NCBI GenBank assembly: GCA_017303635.1
Contig: JAFLCG010000022.1
Coordinates: 1 to 64,000, forward strand
DNA length: 64,000 nucleotides
Origin: Anaerolineae bacterium
GTDB lineage: Bacteria; Chloroflexota; Anaerolineae; Aggregatilineales; Phototrophicaceae
Direction: 5' to 3'
Shown here: positions 17,416 through 26,489 of the stretch, piece after piece
How positions within the stretch are numbered: position 1 is the stretch's first letter
How the letters are laid out: each line of letters opens with the position of its first letter
Program-made: the position numbers and the translations under genes
The notes under the pieces: model-generated
The model's database searches: none
What the model was told of the DNA's origin: nothing
What the model saw: only the letters and a program-made list of their open reading frames with translations

Positions 17416-18084
17416 TTAGAAGTCGATGTCATGCTCAACACCTCCGCTTCGATCCATCTCAACTTCGGGCTGCTCAAGCTCGCGTGTCCGACGCCACTCC
17501 TGCCCGATGGTGCGATCCAATACCAGCTCGAACTCTTGTCTTGCAATGCGGTGCAGATTGTCCTCCCGGTTCAGTCCGCCCCGGTCGGTGCAGACCTGCC
17601 CACGATGCGTCATGTGCGACTCGCGTTCGCCCAGGCTGTTCTCTATCGTCCCGGCCACAAAGACATGGGTGTGCAGCATTTGCAGACCGAACTCGTCATC
17701 CGTATCCCGGTCGTGCAGCACGTAGCTGTAATCGGGGATGTTCAGTCCACGCGCCACGTGCCAGCCCTCAATCGTCCGTTCGGTGACTTCCCGCACCATC
17801 TCCGCCCGGATGGATTCAGGAACCAATGCCATCAGGTCAGGTGCTGGGGCGATGACCAGGTGATGCGCCAGCACATACGGTCCCGCTTGCTGCCCTGCCC
17901 CCTCATACACCGCCTTCCAGCCTGCACCCAGCCCACAATCCGTCCAGCGGTCGCTCAGATCGACAGGGCGGTGATCTGGACTCTCGCGGTACGACACATA
18001 CTTGAGCAGCTTCCGCAGAGAGCGATAGCCGCCTTTGCTCGGCTTCTGGTAGTGCCAGTTCGGGATGATGGTTGGCTTGCTCAT
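17416..18084 (-). CDS. Relaxase/mobilization nuclease-like protein
   Basis: The 222-residue product contains LAHHLVIAP (about residues 72-80) and, about 60 residues later, LHTHVFVAG, which resembles the HxH metal-binding motif of rolling-circle and relaxase nucleases. Early Tyr residues (YQKPSKGGYRSLRKLLKYVS) could supply the nicking tyrosine. Relaxases nick oriT and lead the strand in conjugation. At 222 residues it is a lone catalytic domain. Its ATG overlaps the stop of the zinc-ribbon gene (ATGA), implying coupled translation. The exact relaxase class is uncertain. Confidence 0.65.
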   Translation of the reverse strand: MSKPTIIPNWHYQKPSKGGYRSLRKLLKYVSYRESPDHRPVDLSDRWTDCGLGAGWKAVYEGAGQQAGPYVLAHHLVIAPAPDLMALVPESIRAEMVREVTERTIEGWHVARGLNIPDYSYVLHDRDTDDEFGLQMLHTHVFVAGTIENSLGERESHMTHRGQVCTDRGGLNREDNLHRIARQEFELVLDRTIGQEWRRTRELEQPEVEMDRSGGVEHDIDF

Positions 18085-18254
18085 GCCTCAGTTCCGCCTC
18101 GATGTAACAAAGTGTCTGACACGAAATGCCGGTATTCCTCGCGCCAGCGTTCCCACTTGGCTTTCTGCTTGCAGCGGTTACTGCAGTACAGCCGCTTGCG
18201 TCCAGCGTAGTAAGTGGAAAGCGGCAACGGTTCGCCACACACCAAACACCGCAC
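18081..18254 (-). CDS. Small zinc-ribbon protein (57 aa)
   Basis: A GTG at 18254 opens a 57-codon frame beginning MRCLVCGEPLPLSTYYAGRK, followed by YCSNRCKQKAKWERWREE. CxxC and CxxxC pairs form a zinc ribbon of the type seen in small DNA-associated mobile-element proteins. Its first codon overlaps the stop of the membrane-protein gene, and its stop overlaps the relaxase start, so it is embedded in a tightly coupled operon. Confidence 0.7.
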   Translation of the reverse strand: MRCLVCGEPLPLSTYYAGRKRLYCSNRCKQKAKWERWREEYRHFVSDTLLHRGGTEA

Positions 18255-19150
18255 TACTGCCCGTCCGAGGGCATTGCCGGGTGCTGACCATTCCCGTTCG
18301 GGCTGATCGTCAGAGCTAAAGGGAGTGCTTCGGCGCTGACCTCCGGCACGCGCTCGATCACTTCACCAGACAAAGTGGGCTGCTCGTACCACTGGTCAGC
18401 TTGCAGTTCCCGGAAGACCAGCCCCCGCCAGTCCGCCGTCGTCAGCACTTCCAGGGCTTCCCGTTTGCGGCTGTTGGATTTACGGAGGGCATCGCGCAGG
18501 GCGTTGGCATAGAACTGCATCCAGCGTGGATGGTTCTCCGGGTTGAGGGTCGCCCGCTGCCAGTCGTTGATAGCGTCCTGATACGCTCGTTCGTTGGCGT
18601 GACGCTGCTCGATGGCGACCAGCATCTGCTCTTTGAGCACGTAAGCCGTACTCAAGACCATCAGGGGCGGGGCAATCGCTTCCAGCCAGGCGAAGGGGCT
18701 GTGCATGTGACCGGGCAGCGCCACCTGCACATTCCCGACCAGGGCAATGGCGGTTGCGATTCCCATACTGATGTAGAGAAGCCGTCGAACACTGGCGGTC
18801 GTCCCCAACGTCGCTAGCGCCAGCGAGAACACCACCTGCCCGATCTCGGCGGTCAACACCGTCGCAATTCCGACCGCCACGGCAGCTCGATCATCCGGGA
18901 CGGCTGCGCCAAACGTTTCTGACCCAATCACGTACAATCGAATAGCGGATGGGGTAAAGGCAGCCAGCAATAGGACGATGCACAGCACGGTGATGAGTTT
19001 GGTCACACGGGGCGGGAAGCGCAGGGCCGCGTACTGGTTGAACAGGTCGCGCTCCGGTCGCTCGCCAACGGCGCGATTGACCGCCTCCTGTGCGGCAGCA
19101 TAGGCGATCTGACGTTCTTCCTGGGTCAAGGGACGAATCTGGGACAACAT
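18254..19150 (-). CDS. Conserved-type membrane protein of the mobile element
   Basis: The 298-residue product has a soluble N terminus (residues 1-45), four or so hydrophobic segments between about 50 and 175 (KLITVLCIVLLLAAFTPSAI, then TAEIGQVVFSLAL and ISMGIATAIALVGNV) and a charged cytoplasmic tail with a helical region (QRHANERAYQDAINDWQRAT). I recognise no named family. The place between the HTH and relaxase genes suggests a mobilization or element-specific membrane function. Confidence 0.6.
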   Translation of the reverse strand: MLSQIRPLTQEERQIAYAAAQEAVNRAVGERPERDLFNQYAALRFPPRVTKLITVLCIVLLLAAFTPSAIRLYVIGSETFGAAVPDDRAAVAVGIATVLTAEIGQVVFSLALATLGTTASVRRLLYISMGIATAIALVGNVQVALPGHMHSPFAWLEAIAPPLMVLSTAYVLKEQMLVAIEQRHANERAYQDAINDWQRATLNPENHPRWMQFYANALRDALRKSNSRKREALEVLTTADWRGLVFRELQADQWYEQPTLSGEVIERVPEVSAEALPLALTISPNGNGQHPAMPSDGQ

Positions 19151-19155
19151 CGCAG

Positions 19156-19410
19156 TTACTCCTCGGAATCAATAGAAGCCGAGTCCTCGGCATCGAGGTC
19201 AGCTTCAGAACGCACAACTTGTTCAGAATTAGGGTAGGTCGTGAGGACTAGATCATGGGGACGTGAAGTCTCGCCCGTATTGGCTGGCGACTTCTTTACA
19301 ATTTGAAACACTCGTTGCGGACTGATTCCGTACTCGCGTGCGAGGTCGCTTATGCCCTCCCCGCTGGCATACCGCCGGATGATCTCGGCATTGCGATGGG
19401 TGATTGCCAT
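19156..19410 (-). CDS. Small helix-turn-helix protein
   Basis: From ATG 19410 the 84-residue product begins MAITHRNAEIIRRYASGEGI then SDLAREYGISPQRVFQIVKK, a sigma-70 region-4-like or RNA-polymerase-associated helix-turn-helix. An acidic tail follows (SEADLDAEDSASIDSEE). It overlaps the 3' end of the recombinase gene in another frame. A GTG at 19452 would add 14 residues. It could regulate the downstream mobilization genes. Confidence 0.6.
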   Translation of the reverse strand: MAITHRNAEIIRRYASGEGISDLAREYGISPQRVFQIVKKSPANTGETSRPHDLVLTTYPNSEQVVRSEADLDAEDSASIDSEE

Positions 19411-21131
19411 CCCTGAAGGGACTGCGGTTTCAGAATAGACCGACGCCAGCACCCACTGCTTGGCAATCTGAACCTTGAGGTCGTGGACACTTTTATGGGG
19501 TCGAACCCCGTTAGGGCTACCTCTGTATACTGGCCTTGAGAAAACATAATTGTTCTCTCAAGGCCTTTTACTTCCTCATATAGGGCTGCCCGCAGGGTCA
19601 CAAATCGATCCGCCCAGGGTTTGAGTCGGAAATCAACAATCCGATGGGTATCCAGATCAAATATCACATAGTTGAACAGGTTGCGTGCCATACCCTGCCG
19701 ATCTTCATCAGTGCTCACTTCCCATAAGGAAGATAAACGATGGACCGCTTCTACACACAACGTTAGTTCCAAAGCCAGCTTTTCACTCTCGCTCGTTCGT
19801 GCTTCCCAATGGGCTTTCTCCCGTTCATACTTTTCCCGCCGCCGCAGGTACTCTTCTCGCGTGAGATCGCCATCTTCGAAGAGATGCCGATTGGCTTCCT
19901 GTTGCCGCTGTAATCGGGCCAGAGCCGTTCGTTTCTCAGCCTCCAGTTCCACTTCGGAACCCATCGGGCTCATCTGCGCCGCTCTCAAACTCAACTGATT
20001 TAATGCTTCGATCTGATCGTCCCGCACCACCAGCAACTTCAACAGGCGGGTAAACTCAGCTTCGAGTACGGAAGCCATCACTGACCGATTGGTACAACCA
20101 CACTTGACCCCGCTTTTATGTCGGTAGCGTGGATTACGATCATGCCACATACCTGCCAGCCGCGAACGCAATCCGCCATCATTGTGCTTCACTGCATTGC
20201 CTTCACAGTGGGCACAGTAGATAATCCCATTGAGTGCATAGGGATAATCCGCCGCCTTGATCCCATGTCGCACGGAACGATGCCCAACGGCCCGGTTGTA
20301 GCGCACCTGCCCCACTCGATACAGGAGTTCAAGCGGGAACACGGCCCGCTCGGCGATAAGATGTACATCAGCAGGATTGTGGTCATGGGGATGCCGCTCG
20401 CGGGCACGATGTTTCCAGACATAGCCCCCATATTCACCCCAATTCGATACGATCCGACGAACGTCTTCAGCTTCAAAGACAGTTGGTTCACCATCGCGCC
20501 TCCGGTAGGCCCAGCCTTCCATCTGAATCTGGTAGGCAATGGTAGGAAACCCATGTTTGTCTTCAGAATAAATCTGCAATACCCGCTCGGCGGCCTTGTA
20601 GTAGCTGCGCCACATCGCTCCCGCATCGGGTGAAGCGTCGGCTGTCCCGGAGCAGAAGGTGCCATCCGGCAGCAACCAGGCACCTAGTGGAGAGGGTTTC
20701 AGATACCCATCCTCACCGCGCGCCGTTCCAAACGGCGGCAACCCCACGGTCTTTCCATCCCGCTTGCGATGCGCGATCATGTCGCGGGAGCGTTGTGAGA
20801 TGTCAATCGCATACCATTCGTCAAATAGAGCCCCTACCTGAGCAACAATACGCCCCTGCGGGGTGGAGAAATCCATCTGTTTACCCGGCGCAGCCAGCAC
20901 CAGATTGACCCCATACTCATCGACAAAGTCGAGCAAGTCCCCAATCCGCCAACCTTTGCGATGTAGTCGGGATAAGTCATTGGCAACCAGGGCAACCACA
21001 TCGGGATCACCCAGGCGGGCCTTGACTGCTAGCCACCCCGGACGATTCTTTTCTTTGGTGCCAGTCTTGTGTCCATCAGCATCCATATACCATTCCGGCG
21101 TCCAGCCTTGCTGCTCACAGATGCTGACGTC
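19350..21131 (-). pseudogene. Large serine recombinase lacking its catalytic N terminus
   Basis: The frame reads back from 19350 to about 21131, where it starts mid-protein at SICEQQGWTPEWYMDADGHK. It keeps the recombinase tail of the catalytic domain (VALVANDLSRLHRKGWRIGD), the recombinase domain, the zinc ribbon (GIIYCAHCEG ... CGC) and the coiled-coil region (EAEKRTALARLQRQQEANRH). The first about 50 residues with the nucleophilic Ser are gone; a TraG-like fragment abuts instead. An internal ATG at 21086 could start a 578-residue product, but it would be catalytically dead. The left-edge recombinase (1-220) is a homologue that retains the missing part. Confidence 0.8.
19532..19565. other. 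Strong hairpin inside the recombinase 3' end
   Basis: GGCCTTGAGAAAACA (19532-19546) pairs with TGTTCTCTCAAGGCC (19551-19565) with one mismatch and a TAAT loop. TTTTA follows on the plus strand, so it could terminate plus-strand transcription; it could also be a recombinase-related site. Confidence 0.5.
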
Positions 21132-21392
21132 CTACAGTGTGACCACCTCATCCACCGTCAGTAGCGGACGCTGATGCAGGTGACTGTTCGGATCATCCTG
21201 ATTGGCATAAGTCGTCTCCGTCCCACTCGCCTTGCTGTAGAACTCGGCGGTATCTGCATCACAGCCGCCATAGATCACCTGCGTCGCCAGACCCGTGAAA
21301 AGCGCCTGTGTCCCTTCAGTCCCGTACAGCAAGTGAAACTGGCCTTTCGTTTGTGCTCCGAACAGAATAGCTTCGATGGAGTTGTCGAGTCG
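21131..21392 (-). pseudogene. TraG/VirD4-like coupling-protein fragment (copy D)
   Basis: The minus strand encodes DNSIEAILFGAQTKGQFHLL then YGTEGTQALFTGLATQVIYG and, further on, RPLLTVDEVVTL before a stop. This matches residues 1-75 of the TraG-like modules at 35.4-36.0 and 50.5-51.2 kb. It stops abruptly at 21131, where the truncated recombinase starts, and its 5' break lies at the same codons as the other copies. Confidence 0.75.
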
Positions 21393-21606
21393 TTGAACCT
21401 CGGAGCCATTTCAAACCCCATCAACTTCGCTTGAATCCGGGGCATTCTCTACCATCCGATGGCACGGTCTGTAAGTGCTTCAAACAGAAGCGACCTCTTA
21501 AAACAAGACATGAGCTGATTTAACTCAAACTGACGCTCCACATAATGTCCGCTAGATACATTCAGCACAGATCGCACTCGTCTAAAGAAAACAAAAAGGT
21601 TGCTGC

Positions 21607-22482
21607 ATGGACTCCTCGCCTGTCTATTTCATCCATCTGACGGACACCCACATAAAGGCACCAGGAGCAAGACCCTTCCTCAATCTGGATATGTCCGCCA
21701 AACTGCGCAATGTGTTCGCGGCAGTTAAGGAACTCAGCATCCAACCAGTTTGTTTCATCATCAGCGGCGACCTGACCCATGAGGGCGACACCGCCGATTA
21801 CCAACACTTCAGAACCCTGGTGGATGAAGCCGCCACTGACTTTGGCGTGCCAGTGCTGGTCGCGCTGGGCAACCACGACCATCGTAACCCTTTCCGTGAA
21901 GGCTACCTGGGTGAAAGCCCTTCCAATGCGGCCTACTACTACACAACCATGGTGGATGGTTTGCGCTTCATCGTGCTGGATTCAGAAATCAGCGATAAAG
22001 GAGAAAAGGTCGAAGGTAAACTCGATGCGGCGCAGCTTGAATGGCTCAAGACGCAGTTAACCACGTCCGCTCCACGTGGCACCATCATCGTGCTCCATCA
22101 TCCCCCGATGCGGAATGCCTTCCGCCTGCTAGACAACCATATCCTCACCAACCCTGACGAATTGGCAGCAGCCATCGAAGGGAGTGATGTCATCGGGTTG
22201 CTCTCCGGCCATATCCACTTTAACAGTCTCAGCAGTTTTCATGGCATCACCAGTGCCGCCTGTGCCGGGGTCGCTTTCAACCTCGATCCGACCATGCCGA
22301 AGTCCATGCGCTTCATCGATAGTGCCGGTTACAACCTGGTCATGGTGCAGGATGGAAACATGGTCGTCCAGCCGATGATGCTGCCTGGCCCCCAGACTGA
22401 GGTCTATCACTGGCATCTGGGAGACTCGCTCGCGCAGGTCGTCAGCGAGTCTAACCCACTGCCAGCCGAACTGACATCGTAG
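21607..22482 (+). CDS. Calcineurin-type metallophosphoesterase (CpdA-like)
   Basis: The 291-residue product has the full two-metal motif set: DTH (13-15), GDLTH (54-58), GNHDH (88-92), HHPP (164-167) and GHIH (201-204). It is cytoplasmic with no signal peptide. Relatives hydrolyse cyclic nucleotides or glycerophosphodiesters. It is the first gene of an operon with a sugar-type ABC importer and two further phosphatases, which points to a phosphodiester or phosphorylated substrate rather than a housekeeping cAMP role. AAAAAGG precedes the ATG. Confidence 0.85.
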   Translation: MDSSPVYFIHLTDTHIKAPGARPFLNLDMSAKLRNVFAAVKELSIQPVCFIISGDLTHEGDTADYQHFRTLVDEAATDFGVPVLVALGNHDHRNPFREGYLGESPSNAAYYYTTMVDGLRFIVLDSEISDKGEKVEGKLDAAQLEWLKTQLTTSAPRGTIIVLHHPPMRNAFRLLDNHILTNPDELAAAIEGSDVIGLLSGHIHFNSLSSFHGITSAACAGVAFNLDPTMPKSMRFIDSAGYNLVMVQDGNMVVQPMMLPGPQTEVYHWHLGDSLAQVVSESNPLPAELTS

Positions 22483-22523
22483 CGCAACTCTCTTTACCCT
22501 TTCGATTTGAGGAGTAATACCGG

Positions 22524-23822
22524 ATGATTCGTCTTGCTCATGTCCTTTTGGTTGCTCTTAGCCTGTTCCTGCTGGCCGGTCTGGTGGTCGCGCAGGATTA
22601 CCCCGCGCCGTTGACGGCTGACCAGAACGTCACCATCCGCTTCTATAGCTACAACCTGGGCAACGCCGCCTTCGGCCCCGGCACCGAGAAGCTCATCGCC
22701 GAATTCATGGAAGCCAACCCCAACATCACGGTCGAGGGCGTGCCGGTCCCCGCCGCGGAAATGACCGCCCGCGTTCAGGCGGATATTGTGGCTGGCACCC
22801 CGCCAGATGTCGCCCAGTTGATCTTCGACGGGCTGGACTTTATCGCCACCAACTTCAACGCCAAACCACTGGAGACCATCGTCCCGCCGGAGGAATTGGC
22901 GGCCCACTTCGAGGGCTTCTCCCCCAATGGCCTGCAGCTTGGTCGCCTGAATGACCTGACCTACGGCCTGCCGTTCACCTTCAGCACCCCGGTCATGTTC
23001 TACAATGCTGACCTGTTCCGCGCTGCCGGGCTGGACCCGGATGCGCCGCCGACCACCTGGGCGCAGGTCAAGGAATACGCCCTGCAGATCGCTGAAGCCA
23101 CCGAGGCGGAAGGCGTTCACATCGCCGGTCTGGGCGGGTTCGACTGGATCGTCCAGTCGCTCATTGGCAGCAACGGCGGGCAGGTGCTTTCCGCTGACCG
23201 CAGCACCATCGAGTTTGGTTCGGAAGCCGCTATCGGTGCCATCAGCATGTGGCAGGACCTGCGTCTGAGCGGTGCCCACAGCCAGTTTACCGATGCCGAA
23301 ATCACCGAGGCCATGTTCACCGGCAACCTGGGCATGTACCTTCAATCCAGCGCCATCCAGCGCACGCTCATCACCAATGCGGAAACCAACGGCTGGGAAC
23401 TGCGCGCCGCCGCCATGCCCGCCTTTGGCGACCTGCCGACCACCCCGGTCAATTCCGGCAGCGCCTTGTTCATGTTCTCCGATGACCCCGCCCGGCAGCG
23501 CGCGACGTGGGAGTTCCTGAAGTTCGTCACCAGCGAGCGCGGCTACACCATCATCACCTCAGACATCGGCTACCTACCGCTGCGCCCAGCGATTGTGGAA
23601 GACCCGCAATACCTACAGGAATGGGCGAAAGCCAATCCGTTGGTGTTGCCGAACCTGGAACAACTCACCCGGTTGCGCGCCTGGGTTTCCTACCCCGGCC
23701 CGAACTGGCGTCAGATCGAAACCATCCTGCTGGAGTCTGTGCAGCAAGCCGTCACCAGCGATGGTGATGTGGCGACCATCATGACCGATGCGGCAGCCCG
23801 CGCTCAGGCGCTGATGCCCTGA
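22524..23822 (+). CDS. ABC transporter extracellular solute-binding protein (family 1)
   Basis: The 432-residue product has a signal peptide (about residues 1-23, LLVALSLFLLAGLVVAQ) and the layout of family-1 sugar/glycerophosphodiester binding proteins: KLIAEFMEANPNITVEGVPV, PPDVAQL, and a later FTGNLGMYLQSSAI. It would capture the substrate outside the membrane for the two permeases that follow. GAGG precedes the ATG. The operon has no ATPase gene, so a shared MsmX-like ATPase elsewhere must energise it. Confidence 0.88.
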   Translation: MIRLAHVLLVALSLFLLAGLVVAQDYPAPLTADQNVTIRFYSYNLGNAAFGPGTEKLIAEFMEANPNITVEGVPVPAAEMTARVQADIVAGTPPDVAQLIFDGLDFIATNFNAKPLETIVPPEELAAHFEGFSPNGLQLGRLNDLTYGLPFTFSTPVMFYNADLFRAAGLDPDAPPTTWAQVKEYALQIAEATEAEGVHIAGLGGFDWIVQSLIGSNGGQVLSADRSTIEFGSEAAIGAISMWQDLRLSGAHSQFTDAEITEAMFTGNLGMYLQSSAIQRTLITNAETNGWELRAAAMPAFGDLPTTPVNSGSALFMFSDDPARQRATWEFLKFVTSERGYTIITSDIGYLPLRPAIVEDPQYLQEWAKANPLVLPNLEQLTRLRAWVSYPGPNWRQIETILLESVQQAVTSDGDVATIMTDAAARAQALMP

Positions 23823-23912
23823 TCGATACTCGTCTACACACTCCATAACAGTCCCTCGCAGATGGTTCCGGCTATCTGCGAGACTGTTTATTGAGGAGGC
23901 CGGAAACACGCT

Positions 23913-24878
23913 ATGGAACGAGGAGTCAATTTACCGATTGCAGCCGGGGAGGTTACCGCTACGACCCGGAAGGTGGTCCGACCGGCGCGGCCCTGGTGGC
24001 AGTACATCGAACCGTATCTGTATCTGCTGCCAGCGCTCATCACCGTGCTGATCTGGGTCTACCGCCCGCTGGCGCAAACCCTCGAACTCAGCTTCTACCA
24101 GTGGAACCTGATCCCGACCTCGCCGCGCACCTGGGTCGGCCTGGAGAATTACATCCGTGTCTTCAGCCTGCCGGAGATGCAGCGGGCACTGGTCAACACG
24201 CTGATCTATATGGTCGGCATCCTGCCTCTCTCGGTCATCCTGCCGATGACCATCGCCATCCTGACCGATAACGTTCGGGGACGCGCCCGTAACCTGTACC
24301 GCGCCCTGATCTTCACGCCGATGATTATGGCCCCGGTAGTCATCTCCACCATCTGGCGCTGGATCCTGCACCCCACCAATGGAGTGGTCAACAACACGCT
24401 GGATAACCTCTTCAACCTGGAGGAGCGCATTCGCTTCTTCACCGATGGCAATCTGGCAATCCTGAGCATCATCTTCATCACAGGCTGGCAGATCATAGGC
24501 TTCAGCACGCTGATCTTCTCGGCGGCGCTGGCGAACATCAACAAAGAGTATCTGGAAGCCGCCGCTATCGACGGAGCCGGGCGCTGGCAAGCTGTCCGCT
24601 ATATCATCCTGCCGCTGCTCTCGCCGACGATTCTATTCATGAGCATGTTGACAATCTTGCTGGCTTCTCAGTGGACGTTTGCTCACATCAACGTGTTGAC
24701 GCAGGGTGGGCCACTCAGCGCCACCACCAACATCTACTACCTGTTGTGGAATTACGGCTTTCAGTCGTTCGCCGTCGGCTGGAGTTCCGCCGCTGCGATG
24801 GTCTTCTTCGTCGGTTTCGGCCTGATTGCGCTGGTGACGCTCCGTCTAAGCAATCGCCTTGCCTTTTACGATAACTAA
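23913..24878 (+). CDS. Sugar-type ABC transporter permease (MalF/UgpA-like)
   Basis: The 321-residue product has six membrane segments from about residue 30 and the ABC coupling EAA loop EYLEAAAIDGAGRWQAVRYI (about 210-230). GAGGAGG lies 20 bases upstream of the ATG. It forms the inner-membrane channel with the next gene. Confidence 0.88.
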   Translation: MERGVNLPIAAGEVTATTRKVVRPARPWWQYIEPYLYLLPALITVLIWVYRPLAQTLELSFYQWNLIPTSPRTWVGLENYIRVFSLPEMQRALVNTLIYMVGILPLSVILPMTIAILTDNVRGRARNLYRALIFTPMIMAPVVISTIWRWILHPTNGVVNNTLDNLFNLEERIRFFTDGNLAILSIIFITGWQIIGFSTLIFSAALANINKEYLEAAAIDGAGRWQAVRYIILPLLSPTILFMSMLTILLASQWTFAHINVLTQGGPLSATTNIYYLLWNYGFQSFAVGWSSAAAMVFFVGFGLIALVTLRLSNRLAFYDN

Positions 24879-24888
24879 GGGAGGGCGC

Positions 24889-25728
24889 ATGGAAGCACTA
24901 CGTACCACCACCGGGGGCCAGTTACAGAGGTCGTCGCCAAGGAGCCACCTGCTCCTGATCGTCCTCAGCCTTGTCGCGGTCTTCCCGATCTACTGGATGA
25001 TCCTGACCTCCTTCCGCGCCGATGGGGAACTCTACTCGGCCAGCCTGCTGCCGGGGCAAGTCACGCTGGATCACTACGCCCGTGCCTGGAACGCCATCCC
25101 GATGGGGCGGATGCTGCTCAACACGGTCGTGATGGCGGCCTCGCAAACGCTGCTCCAGTTGATGACCAGCGTGCTAGCGGCTTACGGTTTCTCCCGGTGG
25201 AACTTCCGAGGCAAGAGCATCCTGTATGCACTGTTCGCGCTCACCTGGCTGGTTCCCTTCCAGGCGACCATGATCCCCAATTACGTCACGTTGACTCAAC
25301 TCGGCTGGCGCAACAGCTTGGCGGGACTCATCATCCCGCACGCCAGTTCAGCCTTCGCCATCCTCTTGCTCTTTCAATCGTTCAAGTCCTTCCCGCTGGA
25401 GTTGATCGACGCCGCCCGGATTGACGGAGCCACCAACTGGGGCGTCCTGTGGAAAGTGATCTTCCCCAATCTGCGGGCGTCTATCGCGTCGCTGGGCGTG
25501 CTGCTCTTCATCTCCGCCTGGAATGATTACTTCTGGCCCTTGCTGGTGACGAGCCACCTGGAAAACTCCACCATCCAGATTGGGCTGCAAATGTTTCTCT
25601 CGACCGATGGCAATCTATGGGGGCCACTGATGGCGGCTGCGACTACCGCCAGCCTGCCTATTCTGGTGGTTTACGTCCTGCTTCAGCGGCAGATCATCGA
25701 CTCCTTTGTCAAATCAGGATTACGCTAA
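24889..25728 (+). CDS. Sugar-type ABC transporter permease (MalG/UgpE-like)
   Basis: The 279-residue product has six membrane segments and the EAA loop ELIDAARIDGATNWGVLWKV. The ATG at 24889 is chosen over the upstream in-frame codon at 24859 because GGGAGGGC precedes it directly. It ends in TAATG, overlapping the start of the phosphatase gene, so the two are translationally coupled. Confidence 0.88.
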   Translation: MEALRTTTGGQLQRSSPRSHLLLIVLSLVAVFPIYWMILTSFRADGELYSASLLPGQVTLDHYARAWNAIPMGRMLLNTVVMAASQTLLQLMTSVLAAYGFSRWNFRGKSILYALFALTWLVPFQATMIPNYVTLTQLGWRNSLAGLIIPHASSAFAILLLFQSFKSFPLELIDAARIDGATNWGVLWKVIFPNLRASIASLGVLLFISAWNDYFWPLLVTSHLENSTIQIGLQMFLSTDGNLWGPLMAAATTASLPILVVYVLLQRQIIDSFVKSGLR

Positions 25729-26468
25729 TGCATGAATTGAAACTGGAACCACCGCGACACATCCCTCTGGATGGCGCACATAACGTCCGTGATCTGGGCG
25801 GTTACTCCACGCCGACTGGGGAAACCCGCTGGGGTGCCTTCTTCCGTGCAGATAGTCTTCACCAGTTGAGTGATGCCGATGTGCAGGCGCTCCTAGACGC
25901 GGGCATCCGCACGGTCATTGACCTGCGCCACGACGGGGAGGTCAAGGCTGCACCGAATCGATTGGCCGGGCTGCCGGAGGTGAACTACCATCACTTGCCG
26001 CTCTTCAGGGTGATGGTGGGCAGTAACGGAACCATGCCGCCCGATCTGCGTTCCATCTATTTGCACATCGTTGACGACTGCCAGGAGGGCCTGCGCGAGA
26101 CCTTCAGCGCCATCCGCACAGCCCCGGAAGGCGGTGTCCTCTTTCATTGCAGTGCAGGGAAAGATCGCACCGGGGTGGTGGCGGCCCTGCTGCTGAGGTT
26201 GGCGGGTGTCGATGAAGAGGTTATCGCAGCGGATTATGGGCTGACCACACAGGCAATGAAGACCTTGCGCCCGGTGCTGGTGGCCCAGGCCGTCGTGCGG
26301 GGTGGCAATCCCGACGAACTGGAACCCATGCTCAGTAGCCGCCCGGAAGATATGCAAGCTCTACTCGATTACCTCACGTTGAAGTATGGCAGCGTCGAGG
26401 GCTATTTCCAGCAGCAACTGGGGATGGACGCCGACCAGCTTTATCAGCTTCGCCAACGCTTTTCCTAA
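25728..26468 (+). CDS. Tyrosine-phosphatase-fold protein (HCxxGKDRTG type)
   Basis: The 246-residue product has the signature HCSAGKDRTG at 140-149, with nucleophile Cys141 and Arg147. The N-terminal NVRDLGGYSTPTGETRWGAF is typical of the Tyr_phosphatase 3 family, whose members act on phosphotyrosine, phosphoinositides or other phosphorylated small molecules. The Lys-Asp pair in the P-loop resembles lipid/inositol phosphatases of this group. Coupling to the permease gene suggests it acts on the imported compound. Confidence 0.85.
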   Translation: MHELKLEPPRHIPLDGAHNVRDLGGYSTPTGETRWGAFFRADSLHQLSDADVQALLDAGIRTVIDLRHDGEVKAAPNRLAGLPEVNYHHLPLFRVMVGSNGTMPPDLRSIYLHIVDDCQEGLRETFSAIRTAPEGGVLFHCSAGKDRTGVVAALLLRLAGVDEEVIAADYGLTTQAMKTLRPVLVAQAVVRGGNPDELEPMLSSRPEDMQALLDYLTLKYGSVEGYFQQQLGMDADQLYQLRQRFS

Positions 26469-26489
26469 CCTATTACACGGGAGCCATTC

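Larger units (their letters stand above)
13923..21131 (-). mobile_element. Mobilizable/integrative element backbone
   Basis: Eight minus-strand genes form one block: serine recombinase, HTH protein, membrane protein, zinc ribbon, relaxase-like protein, ribbon-helix-helix protein, primase-polymerase and HU. It holds an iteron-like cluster (14234-14313) and an oriT-like hairpin array (17161-17400). Recombinase, relaxase and replication genes together are the standard outfit of an integrative mobilizable element. No type IV secretion genes other than TraG fragments are present, so transfer would need a helper. The exact ends are not visible, and the recombinase has lost its 5' end, so the element is probably immobile now. 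Confidence 0.65.

Noticed and set aside
19532..19565. Hairpin as an attachment site of the serine recombinase
   Set aside because: Large serine recombinase att sites are not long perfect hairpins and no second related site was found; a terminator role is equally possible, so it is listed only as a hairpin.
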